Shown here: in pieces, positions 41,697 through 50,416 of the stretch
How positions within the stretch are numbered: the first letter of the stretch is position 1
Layout: each line of letters opens with the position of its first letter
Origin: a virus
IMG/VR virus record: IMGVR_UViG_3300037584_003288
Span: 1 to 61,644 of that record
DNA length: 61,644 nucleotides
Reading direction: 5' to 3' (one strand)
Made by a program: the position numbers and the translations under genes
The notes under the pieces: model-generated
Databases searched by the model: none
Seen by the model: only the letters and a program-made list of their open reading frames with translations
Told to the model about the DNA's origin: nothing

Positions 41697-43477
41697 TCCA
41701 GCAATACCGCGTCAGGGTTCTGCAAAGCTCCACTTAACTGCTTGATGGTCACAGGCGGGCGAACAGGACCCGATCCTGACTGAGGTGGGTCAATCGCTAC
41801 AAGACCAAGACGCTGGCGAGCACAGTCTAAGGCAAGAAACGCAGCATCTGCTAAGTCAGGGCTCTTTCCAAATCGTCCTTTGAATTCAGGCTTTGGCTCA
41901 ATCTTTACTTTCAGCGACCCGCTTTTAACTAGCTCGTAGTTTCGCGCCGTAATTTCCTGTGCTAAATCAGCCTGTATTCCAAACATCTGTTTCGTTCGCA
42001 TCAATTCTTTTCCCACAAACCACATCTCGGACACCCGATTTGTGTACATTTCAGCGCCTGTGAGCTTACTGCTAAGACTCACCCGCTTGTCGCTAGGCTT
42101 CCCACCAAAGCTTACTCGAAGAAAATTACCTGCCCACTCCCCTGCCAGAACGTCACAGAAAGGGGCTCCCGCTCCAGTAGCGTCAACCGCTACGTTTTCT
42201 GCGGATATGTTTCGTTTCTGGCAGTGTTCCTTAATTTGCCTGACAATTTGATAAGTTCGAGGAACCGCTTTATTTGTAGCGTCATCGTTAAGATGTATGG
42301 CTTCCCCGAACTCTATTACGTATTGACCGGATTTATCGTACCCCACGGCTGCGGTGTACAGAATTGTACGGTCACCCCCATTCGTAAATGCGGGGTCGCA
42401 CCCAGCAATGTACGTGGGCTTTCCGGCCCACTCCACTTTGTTCATAGCCCCAGACGTAGAAAGCTCTGATTCACTGTAAATGCCTGTGGTCTCGTCTGAA
42501 TCAAAGAAAACAGCACGAACCATTCGCATATAGCCCCGAGACTCCACGCCCAGAAGAGCTTTATCCTCATCAAGCTTTTCTTGTGTGGGGAGCCATGGAT
42601 AAACAGTTTCTCCCGCGACAATGTTGGGTGAGCGTTCACCATCCAATCTAAGATAATGTCCACCCCACTTTGTTTCCCATTTATCGTATGTGTTTGTATC
42701 TACAGAATCCCAGCCATTCTTAGGTTGTGACCATATACCAAATGCATCGAACCGGCTATTTGGGTTCGACATACCGATAAGTTGAAACTCAGGGTTCTTA
42801 GAAAGGTTGGTAAGGCCAGCTTGTAAAATTGCTTCGGATAATTCCGACAACTCATCCCCGATGAGAATCACGCGTTTCTGTTTTATACCAATAAATTTTC
42901 CTACAGCCTCACGAGTCTTAGATTTCTCAGCAGAAATAAGGCTGAGGCCCGCCCGCTCAATCAAAGTCTGATTCTCATCTACATACGCAGCGTTACCAAT
43001 AGAGTCCCTGATTTTTATTGGAGCCCCTTCAATCACTGTAAGTAAAGACATGACCGATCCCCAGATACGTTTCCGCGCTTCACGTAAAGTAGTAGAAGTC
43101 ATCAAGACAAGCGTGTCTTTAGGCTGAGATAACCAATTAACTATTCCCCAAGCTGCCATTGTATGAGACTTTCCTGAAGAAGCAGACCCACCAATCGCTA
43201 GATACTTATGCTCGATGGCACACTGAATCATCTCTTCGGCCCATGGGTGCCTCACCATCAATTTTTCAGGAAGGTCTGGATGATTCCACAACTCGTCGCA
43301 CACTCTCCAAAAGTAATACTCTTTTGCCTTGGCATGTGTGTGGTGTGCAAATCCGTATAGTAAAGCAGTAATTAAACTTGTAGGGGGTATGAGTAACCCG
43401 CCAACATCCATGCGTTTACTTTTCGGATCAATACTCGGTTCTAGTATCTGCTTGTAGGTCTTCTTCTTTGAAGCCAT
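41693..43477 (-). CDS. terL: Terminase large subunit
   Basis: The 594-residue protein has a packaging ATPase domain with Walker A GGSASSGKS (residues 96-104) and Walker B RVILIGDE (202-209). The C-terminal RNase H-like nuclease has D361 in 'AGCDPAF', D432 in 'VAVDATGAG' and D541/D544 in 'SPDLADAA'. It cuts concatemeric DNA and pumps it into the capsid through the portal. It is transcribed away from the small subunit gene at 43508, with only 30 nt between their start codons. The packaging strategy cannot be read from the sequence. Confidence 0.9.
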   Translation of the reverse strand: MASKKKTYKQILEPSIDPKSKRMDVGGLLIPPTSLITALLYGFAHHTHAKAKEYYFWRVCDELWNHPDLPEKLMVRHPWAEEMIQCAIEHKYLAIGGSASSGKSHTMAAWGIVNWLSQPKDTLVLMTSTTLREARKRIWGSVMSLLTVIEGAPIKIRDSIGNAAYVDENQTLIERAGLSLISAEKSKTREAVGKFIGIKQKRVILIGDELSELSEAILQAGLTNLSKNPEFQLIGMSNPNSRFDAFGIWSQPKNGWDSVDTNTYDKWETKWGGHYLRLDGERSPNIVAGETVYPWLPTQEKLDEDKALLGVESRGYMRMVRAVFFDSDETTGIYSESELSTSGAMNKVEWAGKPTYIAGCDPAFTNGGDRTILYTAAVGYDKSGQYVIEFGEAIHLNDDATNKAVPRTYQIVRQIKEHCQKRNISAENVAVDATGAGAPFCDVLAGEWAGNFLRVSFGGKPSDKRVSLSSKLTGAEMYTNRVSEMWFVGKELMRTKQMFGIQADLAQEITARNYELVKSGSLKVKIEPKPEFKGRFGKSPDLADAAFLALDCARQRLGLVAIDPPQSGSGPVRPPVTIKQLSGALQNPDAVLLD

Positions 43478-43507
43478 AATTAAACCACGAAAGTAATTAC
43501 AGTTCTT

Positions 43508-44101
43508 GTGAGTGACAACCCCAAAGACGAGCTAAAGAAAAGGGCTCTAGAAATGCACGAGAAGAACTACAAGATGAACGTAATCGCACGCGAACTTGGA
43601 GTTCATTCAGGAACTGTGCGTCGTTGGTTCAAAGCGATGGGTCTTCCGCCAAGAAAAGGGGGTAACGTGCCGCACGTTCCTGTAGTCAGTAGCGAACCTC
43701 CCGTCGACCAGTTAGGGGCTGACATTGATGGAGAACTAGAAAACATGACGGACGAAGCTATTCTTTGCGCTCAGCACGACGCTCGAAACGAAGAAGATCA
43801 GTCTATGATGGAGATTGCCGAGAGGCAGTCTACCCCTGCTGACAAGTATCAGCACTATATTGCCGCAGCGGGTATAAAGCTTTTACGAGACAGTGTAAAA
43901 AATCTTCGTGGTCCTAAGACTGTCAGAGAGCTGTCGGAACTAGACCAGCTAATACGGAGGAATCTAGGTCTAAACGCCAAAGGTGGGGGCAGCAGCTCCA
44001 TGCAAATAGACATATCTATTCTCAATAACACCAAAGCGGACAGAGGGGGAGGTGCTATTTCCCCTAAAAAGGTCATAGATATAGACCCAGACAATGATTA
44101 A
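43508..44101 (+). CDS. terS: Terminase small subunit candidate
   Basis: The 197-residue protein starts with GTG. Residues 8-50 form a helix-turn-helix (ALEMHEKNYKMNVIARELGV, then HSGTVRRWFKAMGLPP) typical of phage small terminases, which bind DNA at the packaging site. The middle is acidic and helical with 'YIAAAGIKLLRDSVKNLRGPKTVRELSELDQLIRRNLGL', as expected for an oligomerisation region, and the end is a flexible tail. It sits head-to-head with the large subunit gene. A transcription regulator of the HTH type is the main alternative. Confidence 0.7.
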   Translation: MSDNPKDELKKRALEMHEKNYKMNVIARELGVHSGTVRRWFKAMGLPPRKGGNVPHVPVVSSEPPVDQLGADIDGELENMTDEAILCAQHDARNEEDQSMMEIAERQSTPADKYQHYIAAAGIKLLRDSVKNLRGPKTVRELSELDQLIRRNLGLNAKGGGSSSMQIDISILNNTKADRGGGAISPKKVIDIDPDND

Positions 44102-44429
44102 CAACTTCGATGACTTCGGCTCTGGGCGTATGGATGATCTGTCTTTTGACAGGTTAGCCCACATACAACCCACAGACGAACCGGATGAAGACGAAGGGAA
44201 ACCATTCATACTGTTAGCTGAGTTGCAAGACGCTTTGATTGGAGTAATCGAAGGAGCGGACACCCACCCCCGAGCATGTTACAGCATAAACATGGTAAAG
44301 ATTATCCTTCAGGAGAAACACGATTTAACCGAAGACCTAGCACAAGAAGCTTTAGATACTCTTGTAAGAACTTACTTAGGCCCTTCTACACCATGCTTTT
44401 TAGACACAAGTATCCTCGCAGATGAGTGA
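44094..44429 (+). CDS. Hypothetical acidic protein (111 aa)
   Basis: The protein (MINNFDDFGSGRMDDLSFDR) is acidic at the start and then helical ('FILLAELQDALIGVIEGADTHPRACYSINMVKIILQEKHDLTEDLAQEALDTLV'). No family was recognised. It overlaps both neighbours by 8 nt, so it is part of a coupled operon that begins with the small terminase gene. A regulator or DNA-mimic role is conceivable from charge, without direct support. Confidence 0.6.
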   Translation: MINNFDDFGSGRMDDLSFDRLAHIQPTDEPDEDEGKPFILLAELQDALIGVIEGADTHPRACYSINMVKIILQEKHDLTEDLAQEALDTLVRTYLGPSTPCFLDTSILADE

Positions 44430-44670
44430 GTTGTTTCCAAATAAAGTGAAAGCGGTAAAACCTACCGCTATGGTGAAAGTTCCGCTTCCCGACATAAACG
44501 ATTTCAAGTTTAAGAAAGTTGAACTTGTCGGGAGCTTTTATCGGGTGATTCCTAAAACAGGAAAAGAGGTAGGGTTCCTCCGCTGCCTGCAAAAGAATAT
44601 GGATCTTTTCGTTCCCGAATCAGGTAATGGTCTGCTAGTCTCGTCTAAGCTAATAGACGAACTTGTATGA
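44422..44670 (+). CDS. Hypothetical protein (82 aa)
   Basis: The small protein (MSELFPNKVKAVKPTAMVKV) has a mixed strand pattern, 'KFKKVELVGSFYRVIPKTGKEVGFLRCLQKNMDLFVPESGNG'. No motif was recognised. It overlaps the previous gene by 8 nt and the resolvase gene by 4 nt (ATGA), so co-expression with replication and recombination genes is expected. Confidence 0.55.
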   Translation: MSELFPNKVKAVKPTAMVKVPLPDINDFKFKKVELVGSFYRVIPKTGKEVGFLRCLQKNMDLFVPESGNGLLVSSKLIDELV

Positions 44671-45149
44671 TCGTAGGCGTAGACAACGGATTAGACGGAG
44701 GGCTTTGTGCTATCTCTAAACACGACGGTTCTATAATCGACAAGGTAGCAATGCCTTGTTTGCAGCGATCTAAGAAACGAGAAGTAGATGTCCGCAAAGT
44801 TCATGGCTGGTTGATGGATCTATGCACCCCGTTCACACTAGCAATCGAAGAACCATTGGCCCACGCGAAAAGTTCGCAAGCTGTTCGATCTATGGCTCTA
44901 AGCTTTGGTAAGCTTTTAGGTATGGCTGAGTCCAGAGGTTACGAAGTTAATCGGATTAGCGTACACAAATGGCAAAAGCAGATGTTAGGAAACACCGCTA
45001 AAGGGTTTACTAAGATCGCGGCCTTGAATACAGCAGAGCGTCTTGCCCCTGAAGAGAACTGGCTAAAGAACAAGAGATGCCGCACCCCTCATGACGGGAT
45101 GATTGACGCCTATCTCATAGCCCGCTACCTCTTTGAGAAAATAAATTAA
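44667..45149 (+). CDS. RuvC-like Holliday junction resolvase
   Basis: The 160-residue protein shows the RNase H-fold resolvase residues in order: D6 in 'VGVDNGLDGG', E61 in 'LAIEEPLAH', and H142-D143 with D147 in 'PHDGMIDAYLIA'. The length matches RuvC-type phage resolvases. It should cleave four-way or branched DNA formed during replication and recombination, clearing concatemers before packaging. It lies in the replication block just upstream of the helicase gene. Confidence 0.8.
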   Translation: MIVGVDNGLDGGLCAISKHDGSIIDKVAMPCLQRSKKREVDVRKVHGWLMDLCTPFTLAIEEPLAHAKSSQAVRSMALSFGKLLGMAESRGYEVNRISVHKWQKQMLGNTAKGFTKIAALNTAERLAPEENWLKNKRCRTPHDGMIDAYLIARYLFEKIN

Positions 45150-45161
45150 ATAATTTTCTGG

Positions 45162-45183
45162 TTACCCACATAATCTGTGGTAA
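45162..45183 (+). other. Hairpin ahead of the helicase gene
   Basis: TTACC(C)ACA (45162-45170) pairs with TGTGGTAA (45176-45183), with one bulged C and a 5-nt loop. It ends 10 nt before the GTG start of the helicase and may tune its translation. No T-run follows, so it is not a terminator. Confidence 0.4.
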
Positions 45184-45193
45184 ACACGCCGCC

Positions 45194-46489
45194 GTGAAAT
45201 CACTTTACCCACGGCAACAAGACGCAGCGGATTTTTTCCTAAGCAAATTATTAAGTAGGATAAACACCCTAGACGGGTCTCATACCGGTTGTGGTAAAAC
45301 CGTAGTGGCCTGCTACCTCGCAAAAATGCTCGGGTTCCCCGTAGCCGTTATTTGCCCCAAGGCTGTTATACCTAGTTGGGAAAGAGAACTCAAAGAGTTT
45401 GGTATCGACCCTATTTTTGTTCTCAACTACGAGAAGATACGAACAGGTAACACTCAATACATGACCCGCAAAGGTAAGAAGATCTTTAAATGGTTAATCC
45501 CACGAGATACCTTTGTGCTCGTAGATGAAATCCATAAAGCGAAGGGTCCGTTCACACTCAACGCGCAACTACTTATCTCTCTAGTTCTGCAAAAATACAG
45601 AGTTCACGGAATGTCAGCCACCGCGAGTGAGACCCCCGCAGAGATGAGGGCACTAGGGTTTTGTCTGGGTCTCCATTCGCTGAACAAAGATGTATTCCCC
45701 CTACAGAACTGGTTCAAGTGGATGCGTAAAAAAGGATGTTACAAAGACCAGTGGAATAATTGGAAGCTGCTTAGGAGCAACGCCTTAAAAGAATTACATT
45801 CAGAGATGTATGGGGAGTGTGCTTACAAGCTCTCTGTCAAAGACTTCCCAGATTCTTTCCGCGACAATATGATCTTTGTTGAGCCTATTGAATTCAAAGA
45901 CTCAAAGAAAATAATGAACGCATACGAGGAGTTAGGAATAACACCCGACATTATCACCGACTACATTGAGAAAGGGACGGTGTCAGACAGTGAACATTTA
46001 ATTGTTAATCTCGGTCGAGCGAGACAACTAGCCGAATCTTTCAAAGTCGCTGAAATGGTAGAGACGGCAAACGATCTTATTCATGAAGGAAACAGTGTGG
46101 TCCTATTCGTTAATTACAAAGCTACTGTGGACTCTCTGTGTAGCTTACTAAAATGCGGTAGGATAGAAGGGGGGCAGTCAGCGGAGGAAAGACAAACTGT
46201 GATTGATGACTTTCAGTCCGATGAGACGCACTGTATTGTGGCTAATATTGCGGCGGGAGGTACGGGTATTTCTCTTCACGACACCCACGGTAATCGCCCC
46301 CGTATATCTCTTATAAGCCCTACGTTTGATGCTAAAAGCTACCTACAAACCCTAGGTCGGATACATCGAAACGGGGCTAAGAGTGACTCTATACAAAAGA
46401 TCCTAGTCGCCGCAGGAACAGTCGAAGAATCTGTTATGGCGTCGGTGCAACGCAAAGCAAAGAACATCCAAGAACTACACGGAGAATGA
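45194..46489 (+). CDS. SF2 helicase (SNF2/DEAD-like)
   Basis: The 431-residue protein has SF2 motifs in order: Q-like 'LYPRQQDAADFF', Walker A GSHTGCGKT (residues 28-36), DEIH box (111-114), SAT (141-143), and 'GGTGISLHD' with 'QTLGRIHRNGAKS' as motifs V and VI. These are the hallmarks of the UvsW/SNF2-like phage helicases that remodel branched DNA. It starts with GTG and overlaps the nuclease gene by 4 nt, which links helicase and nuclease functions. Confidence 0.85.
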   Translation: MKSLYPRQQDAADFFLSKLLSRINTLDGSHTGCGKTVVACYLAKMLGFPVAVICPKAVIPSWERELKEFGIDPIFVLNYEKIRTGNTQYMTRKGKKIFKWLIPRDTFVLVDEIHKAKGPFTLNAQLLISLVLQKYRVHGMSATASETPAEMRALGFCLGLHSLNKDVFPLQNWFKWMRKKGCYKDQWNNWKLLRSNALKELHSEMYGECAYKLSVKDFPDSFRDNMIFVEPIEFKDSKKIMNAYEELGITPDIITDYIEKGTVSDSEHLIVNLGRARQLAESFKVAEMVETANDLIHEGNSVVLFVNYKATVDSLCSLLKCGRIEGGQSAEERQTVIDDFQSDETHCIVANIAAGGTGISLHDTHGNRPRISLISPTFDAKSYLQTLGRIHRNGAKSDSIQKILVAAGTVEESVMASVQRKAKNIQELHGE

Positions 46490-47598
46490 ATACACCAGAC
46501 CACAGCTCACGCGGGCACGCAGAGTTTAGCCCCTCCAGTCTTAAGTATGTGGCTGGGTGTGCTGGCTACCACGGCAGAGATGGCACCAACGCGGCTGCCG
46601 AAATGGGTACCCGCATTCACGAAGCCTTAGAAGTCCATGACCCCTCTGCTCTACACAACGAGCAAGAGCTACAGATCTACGATCAGATCGTGGACATGGA
46701 GAAGGCGTTCATGGATAATTTTTCTGGGATACAAGAGGAGCACAACGAGATACAGGTAGACGTAGAACTAGACGGCACAGGCACATGGGGAACCTGTGAC
46801 CGATTCCTGATTCTTGATTCCGGCACCAAGGCCGTGATGGCTGATTACAAAACAGGAATCAGTATCATCGACCCACCAGAAAAGAACTGGCAGGCTAAAG
46901 CATATACAGTGGGGGCCTTTCAAAAGTTCCCAGACATCGAAGAGATAGTCTTTGTGTTCTACGTCCCACAACACAACGCCAGTCTTCACCACACGTTTGA
47001 GCGCAGCGACGTAGACGGAATTGTTTCGGAGCTTAGTTCCGTAATCAAGAGAGCAGAGAAAATCCGCCCCAAATGGGATCAAGGAACTCCCACACTCGAT
47101 GACCTCACACCGAATGTGAACTGTAGGTTCTGCCGCCACGAAGATTCCTGTCCTGCTCTCGGTGGTCTCGTCATCGAAGTAGCTAAGAAGATCAACCCGC
47201 AACTACCAGACGTAGACATCGAAGAAACAGAAGACCCAGAGATCGTGGAGCAGTTGTGGGCTATTGCTAAGATCGTTTCTAACTGGGCCGACAGATTTAA
47301 AAAGAAGGCCGTGGCTCTCGCCAAAGACGGCACCGAATATCCCTCCCTCAAGCTGAGGAGTATGGGGTCCTCTCGAAAGATAACAGACAACGAAAGTCTA
47401 CTGGAAGTTGCATCTGAGTTCGGGGTAAGTGCCGAAGAGGTGCTCCAACACGCAAATATTCCTCTGGCGAAACTCGCTAAGGCTATAGGAGATACAGCCG
47501 AAAAAGGAGGTAAGAGAAAATTATCTGAAAATTTCGTTGACGCATGTCAAGATGCGGGCATTATCGAAACATCAGACACACGATACACTTTGTCGTGA
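46486..47598 (+). CDS. Cas4/DUF2800-like PD-(D/E)XK exonuclease
   Basis: The 370-residue protein has a PD-(D/E)XK nuclease core: H45 in 'GTRIHEALE', D105 in 'WGTCDRF', the D120-Y-K122 pair in 'VMADYKTG', and a following Q136. Four cysteines, C25 near the N-terminus and C213, C216 and C222 in 'NCRFCRHEDSC', are arranged like the iron-sulphur cluster of Cas4 and AddB. This matches the phage DUF2800 family. It likely resects DNA ends for recombination together with the helicase and the next gene. A heptad repeat lies inside the coding region near residues 106-113. Confidence 0.8.
   Translation: MNTPDHSSRGHAEFSPSSLKYVAGCAGYHGRDGTNAAAEMGTRIHEALEVHDPSALHNEQELQIYDQIVDMEKAFMDNFSGIQEEHNEIQVDVELDGTGTWGTCDRFLILDSGTKAVMADYKTGISIIDPPEKNWQAKAYTVGAFQKFPDIEEIVFVFYVPQHNASLHHTFERSDVDGIVSELSSVIKRAEKIRPKWDQGTPTLDDLTPNVNCRFCRHEDSCPALGGLVIEVAKKINPQLPDVDIEETEDPEIVEQLWAIAKIVSNWADRFKKKAVALAKDGTEYPSLKLRSMGSSRKITDNESLLEVASEFGVSAEEVLQHANIPLAKLAKAIGDTAEKGGKRKLSENFVDACQDAGIIETSDTRYTLS
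46801..46823. repeat. Heptad tandem repeat (locus 6) inside the exonuclease gene
   Basis: The 7-nt units ATTCCTG, ATTCTTG and ATTCCGG are in the coding strand and encode a loop (FLILDSG) between nuclease core residues. Confidence 0.65.
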
Positions 47599-47602
47599 GT
47601 CG

Positions 47603-47632
47603 TAACAGGAAACAAGAAACACGAAACATGAG
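47603..47632. repeat. Heptad tandem repeat (locus 7) in reverse orientation
   Basis: ACAGGAA, ACAAGAA, ACACGAA and ACATGAG form a 7-nt series just before and across a start codon. The reverse complement reads TTTCGTG-TTTCTTG-TTTCCTG, matching the other loci on the opposite strand. Confidence 0.6.
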
Positions 47633-48278
47633 TGATGATACCACGGCTCTCGCAGCCGCACCAAAAGCAGGGATGATCCCTAACGAAGCTGGCTTCATTA
47701 TTGACGCCTCGGATATTGATATCCCCCGCTTGAACATCGTCCAAAAGACGAGTGACATCGACGCCCCCTTTGGGAGTGTCGTTCTAGATAAGAAGCACAT
47801 CATGGCTGAGCCGGAGGTCGCGACAGAAGTGTCTGTTCTGTCGGCTACCAAAGGATGGCGCGAGGATGTGCCTTTCGACGACGATGTGATGCCGCAGATC
47901 GCCTACACAGAGGCTGATCGGGCGCGTATCGCTGAGTCTTCGGAATACAACCTGTTGGAGTTTGCAGAGATTACTCTGCTGTTCCAGCAGCCAGAGGATA
48001 GCTCCAATGATCACGCCTACCCGTTCGGAATCGGGGAGCGTAATTATGCGCTGGGCAAAATCAACGTAGCGAAGGATGCCTATAGGCAGACCTTCAAGCG
48101 TCTCGCAACTTATGCAGCATTTAACCGAGACAAGAATCTCGGGGAAATCCTGTGGAACTTCGAGTCGTGCCCCATCACTAGGGGTAAATACAGTTGGTTT
48201 GCTCCTATGCTGACCGTATCGCAGAACGCGCCTGCCGAGGCCGTTTCAAAATGGATCTCAGACTTCAACGGTAAGTAA
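47628..48278 (+). CDS. Putative single-strand DNA-binding or annealing protein
   Basis: The ATG at 47628 (MSDDTTALAAAPKAGMIPNE) gives 216 residues. A frame open further upstream would overlap the nuclease gene and the heptad repeat. The protein has a beta-rich middle (VSVLSATKGWREDV ... NLLEFAEITLLFQQPE) and an aromatic end 'GKYSWFAPMLTVSQN'. Similar proteins often sit between DUF2800-type nucleases and DNA polymerases in phages, where they are thought to bind single-stranded DNA. The assignment is from context; no OB-fold signature is certain. Confidence 0.5.
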   Translation: MSDDTTALAAAPKAGMIPNEAGFIIDASDIDIPRLNIVQKTSDIDAPFGSVVLDKKHIMAEPEVATEVSVLSATKGWREDVPFDDDVMPQIAYTEADRARIAESSEYNLLEFAEITLLFQQPEDSSNDHAYPFGIGERNYALGKINVAKDAYRQTFKRLATYAAFNRDKNLGEILWNFESCPITRGKYSWFAPMLTVSQNAPAEAVSKWISDFNGK

Positions 48279-48279
48279 G

Positions 48280-48498
48280 ATGTCTGACGAAAAAATAACT
48301 ACTGAAGTCCTCACTAACGAGGCAAGAATGCTCCAGCAAATGATTACAAAGCTGGATGAGCAGCTCGAAGAAATTCAAATGAGCAGGCTCAAGTTAGTGA
48401 CGGTCCAAGGTTGTCTCCTTGAGAAACTAGGCTTGGAGCTGGAGCAGCTAGAACTGCCGTTCAAGGAATGCGTAGAAGCAGCGGAGAACTCCGAGTAA
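48280..48498 (+). CDS. Small coiled-coil protein (72 aa)
   Basis: The protein (MSDEKITTEVLTNEARMLQQ) is predicted to be one coiled coil through most of its length ('TKLDEQLEEIQMSRLKLVTVQGCLLEKLGLELEQLEL') and ends acidic. It begins one base after the previous stop. No family was recognised. It may be an accessory subunit of the adjacent replication proteins. Confidence 0.55.
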   Translation: MSDEKITTEVLTNEARMLQQMITKLDEQLEEIQMSRLKLVTVQGCLLEKLGLELEQLELPFKECVEAAENSE

Positions 48499-48594
48499 AA
48501 ATTTGGGTGGTAAGGAATTGCGGCGGGGACGTAAGCTCTGGTTAGTGATTCATCTCCTGTTCAGTAATCGCATAAAACTGAACCCACCCATACC

Positions 48595-48631
48595 GGCCCC
48601 CACTGGTTTTCGTTCAGTTCCAGTGGGGGCC
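48595..48631 (+). terminator. GC-rich hairpin before the DNA polymerase gene
   Basis: GGCCCCCACTGG (48595-48606) and CCAGTGGGGGCC (48620-48631) form a perfect 12-bp stem with a 13-nt loop, followed by TCTCTTTGAA. It lies 12 nt before the polymerase ATG. It may act as a partial terminator or attenuator separating the recombination and replication genes. Confidence 0.5.
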
Positions 48632-48643
48632 TCTCTTTGAATT

Positions 48644-50416
48644 ATGGAAACCTATGCCCTCGATTACGAGACATACTATGACAAGTCCTGTAGTATCAGG
48701 ACACTCGGTCCTCTCGGATATTTTTCTCACCCCGACTTCGACGCATATATGGTGTCCGTGGTTGGAACAGACGGCACCTCATTCGTGGGGCACCCCCGAG
48801 ACTTTCAATGGGATATCTTAACTGATAACGTAGTACTAAGTCATAACGCATCTTTTGATGAAACCCTATATCTATATGGCGTTACCCAGTCGTGGTGGCC
48901 CAAAGTCAAACCAGCCGAGTGGCATTGTACCGCAGATATGGCGGCGTATATGCACATGCCTCGCGCCCTTAAAGGTGCTGCGGAAGTTGCTCTGGGGGTA
49001 AAGGTTGATAAAAGCACCCGCGATAATATGAGCGGGAAGAGGTGGGAAAAGATGACGGACGAGTTCCGTAAAGAGGTTAGCGACTACGCCTTGGTCGACT
49101 CTGAGCTTTGCTTAAAAATTTGGTTAGACCATGAGTTTGCGTGGCCGGAAACAGAAAGAGTCATAAGTCGTTTAAACAGAGAGATAGTTCAACGAGGACT
49201 ACCCATCGATGCTGACTTGCTGAAGACTCAGCTCGAAACAATAAAAGGTAAACTGTTTGAGGCTGAAGAGAACATACCGTGGCTTGGTGAAAAACCTCTT
49301 CTGAGCCGCGTGGCTTTTGACGACCAGTGTAGGACTGAAGGAATTGAACCTCCCGGTAGTCTAGCTGCTACAGATGAAGAGGCACAAAAATGGATAGACT
49401 ACTATGGTAAGAAGCACGCATGGATAGATGCCGTTCGTAGTTGGCGACGTATAAACTCTCTCAAGAAAAAGTTGGAGAGCTTTGACCACGCGACGATGCC
49501 GGATAGCCGATACTACGGTGGCCTCATGTATTATGGGGCTCATACAGGACGCTTCAGTGGTAGTGGGGGTAATCTAAACCTACAGAACCTACCAAGGGAC
49601 GAGATGTTCGGGGTAAACTTGAGGAATCTCATCGCGGCCAAACCCGGTAAGAAACTAATCGTGGCCGACCTTAGCCAAATTGAGGTAAGAACACTTTGCT
49701 GGCTGGCTGAGGACAAGAAGATGCTCAAAGAAATTGAGCAATCGGAAGACATCTATGAGGCATTTGCGATTCGATTCGGTCAATGGGACACTGAAAAAGG
49801 ATCTCTTAAACAAGAGCCTAAACTTCGGCACAAAATAAAAGCGATGGTTCTGGGCTGTGGTTACGGTGCAGGTAAGAAAAGATTCTCACAAATGGCGGGG
49901 ATGACTCAAAAAGAAGCGAACAACGCTGTGGATCTATATAGAAACTCAATGCGGAGTATCACACGACTCTGGAGTGACTATAACTCAGGAATATCTTGTG
50001 CCTACAACTTAACAGTGAACGGGGCTGAGACTCCGTTCACAGTAGATCTCCCCAGCAAAAGGCATCTGGACTACGGTTTTATACGATCAGACGGGAAGGG
50101 TGAGGACCGTCACTACTATGCATATTTAATGCGCCACGGTAAAAATGTAGCCGTCAAGATGTGGGGTGGGTTCGTGGCAGAGAACGCCTCCCAAGCCTTA
50201 GCCCGAGACATTTTCAGTGATATGCTTGTCAGGATAGACGAGGCGGGCTACAAGATTGTGCTACATGTGCATGATGAAGTAGTGATCGAAGCTGACGCAG
50301 ATCAAGCTGAGGAGTCCTTGCAGCATATTCTGAAAATAATGTCGGAGCCCCCTGACTGGATACCCGACATCCCACTAGCTGCCGAAGGATCAATCTTATC
50401 ACGATATACCAAATGA
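48644..50416 (+). CDS. polA: Family A DNA polymerase with 3'-5' exonuclease and Leu at position 762
   Basis: The 590-residue replicase has an N-terminal exonuclease: D7 and E9 in 'LDYET', an Asp in 'SHNASFDE', and 'YALVDSELC'. The polymerase motifs are motif A with D342 in 'LIVADLSQIE', motif B R395-H-K-I-K399-A-M-V-L403-G-C-G-Y407, and motif C H543-D544-E545. The residue aligned with Phe762 of Escherichia coli Pol I is Leu403. In marine phage surveys Leu762 enzymes have been associated with slower, higher-fidelity synthesis and with temperate or slow replication. No 5' nuclease domain is present, as usual for phage enzymes. The primase gene overlaps by 4 nt. Confidence 0.9.
   Translation: METYALDYETYYDKSCSIRTLGPLGYFSHPDFDAYMVSVVGTDGTSFVGHPRDFQWDILTDNVVLSHNASFDETLYLYGVTQSWWPKVKPAEWHCTADMAAYMHMPRALKGAAEVALGVKVDKSTRDNMSGKRWEKMTDEFRKEVSDYALVDSELCLKIWLDHEFAWPETERVISRLNREIVQRGLPIDADLLKTQLETIKGKLFEAEENIPWLGEKPLLSRVAFDDQCRTEGIEPPGSLAATDEEAQKWIDYYGKKHAWIDAVRSWRRINSLKKKLESFDHATMPDSRYYGGLMYYGAHTGRFSGSGGNLNLQNLPRDEMFGVNLRNLIAAKPGKKLIVADLSQIEVRTLCWLAEDKKMLKEIEQSEDIYEAFAIRFGQWDTEKGSLKQEPKLRHKIKAMVLGCGYGAGKKRFSQMAGMTQKEANNAVDLYRNSMRSITRLWSDYNSGISCAYNLTVNGAETPFTVDLPSKRHLDYGFIRSDGKGEDRHYYAYLMRHGKNVAVKMWGGFVAENASQALARDIFSDMLVRIDEAGYKIVLHVHDEVVIEADADQAEESLQHILKIMSEPPDWIPDIPLAAEGSILSRYTK

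Noticed and set aside
43471-43507. Leaderless promoter for the small terminase gene
   Set aside because: A TTGAAG box and TA-rich hexamers are present, but the spacers are 20 or 24 nt, outside the pattern of the eight accepted sites.
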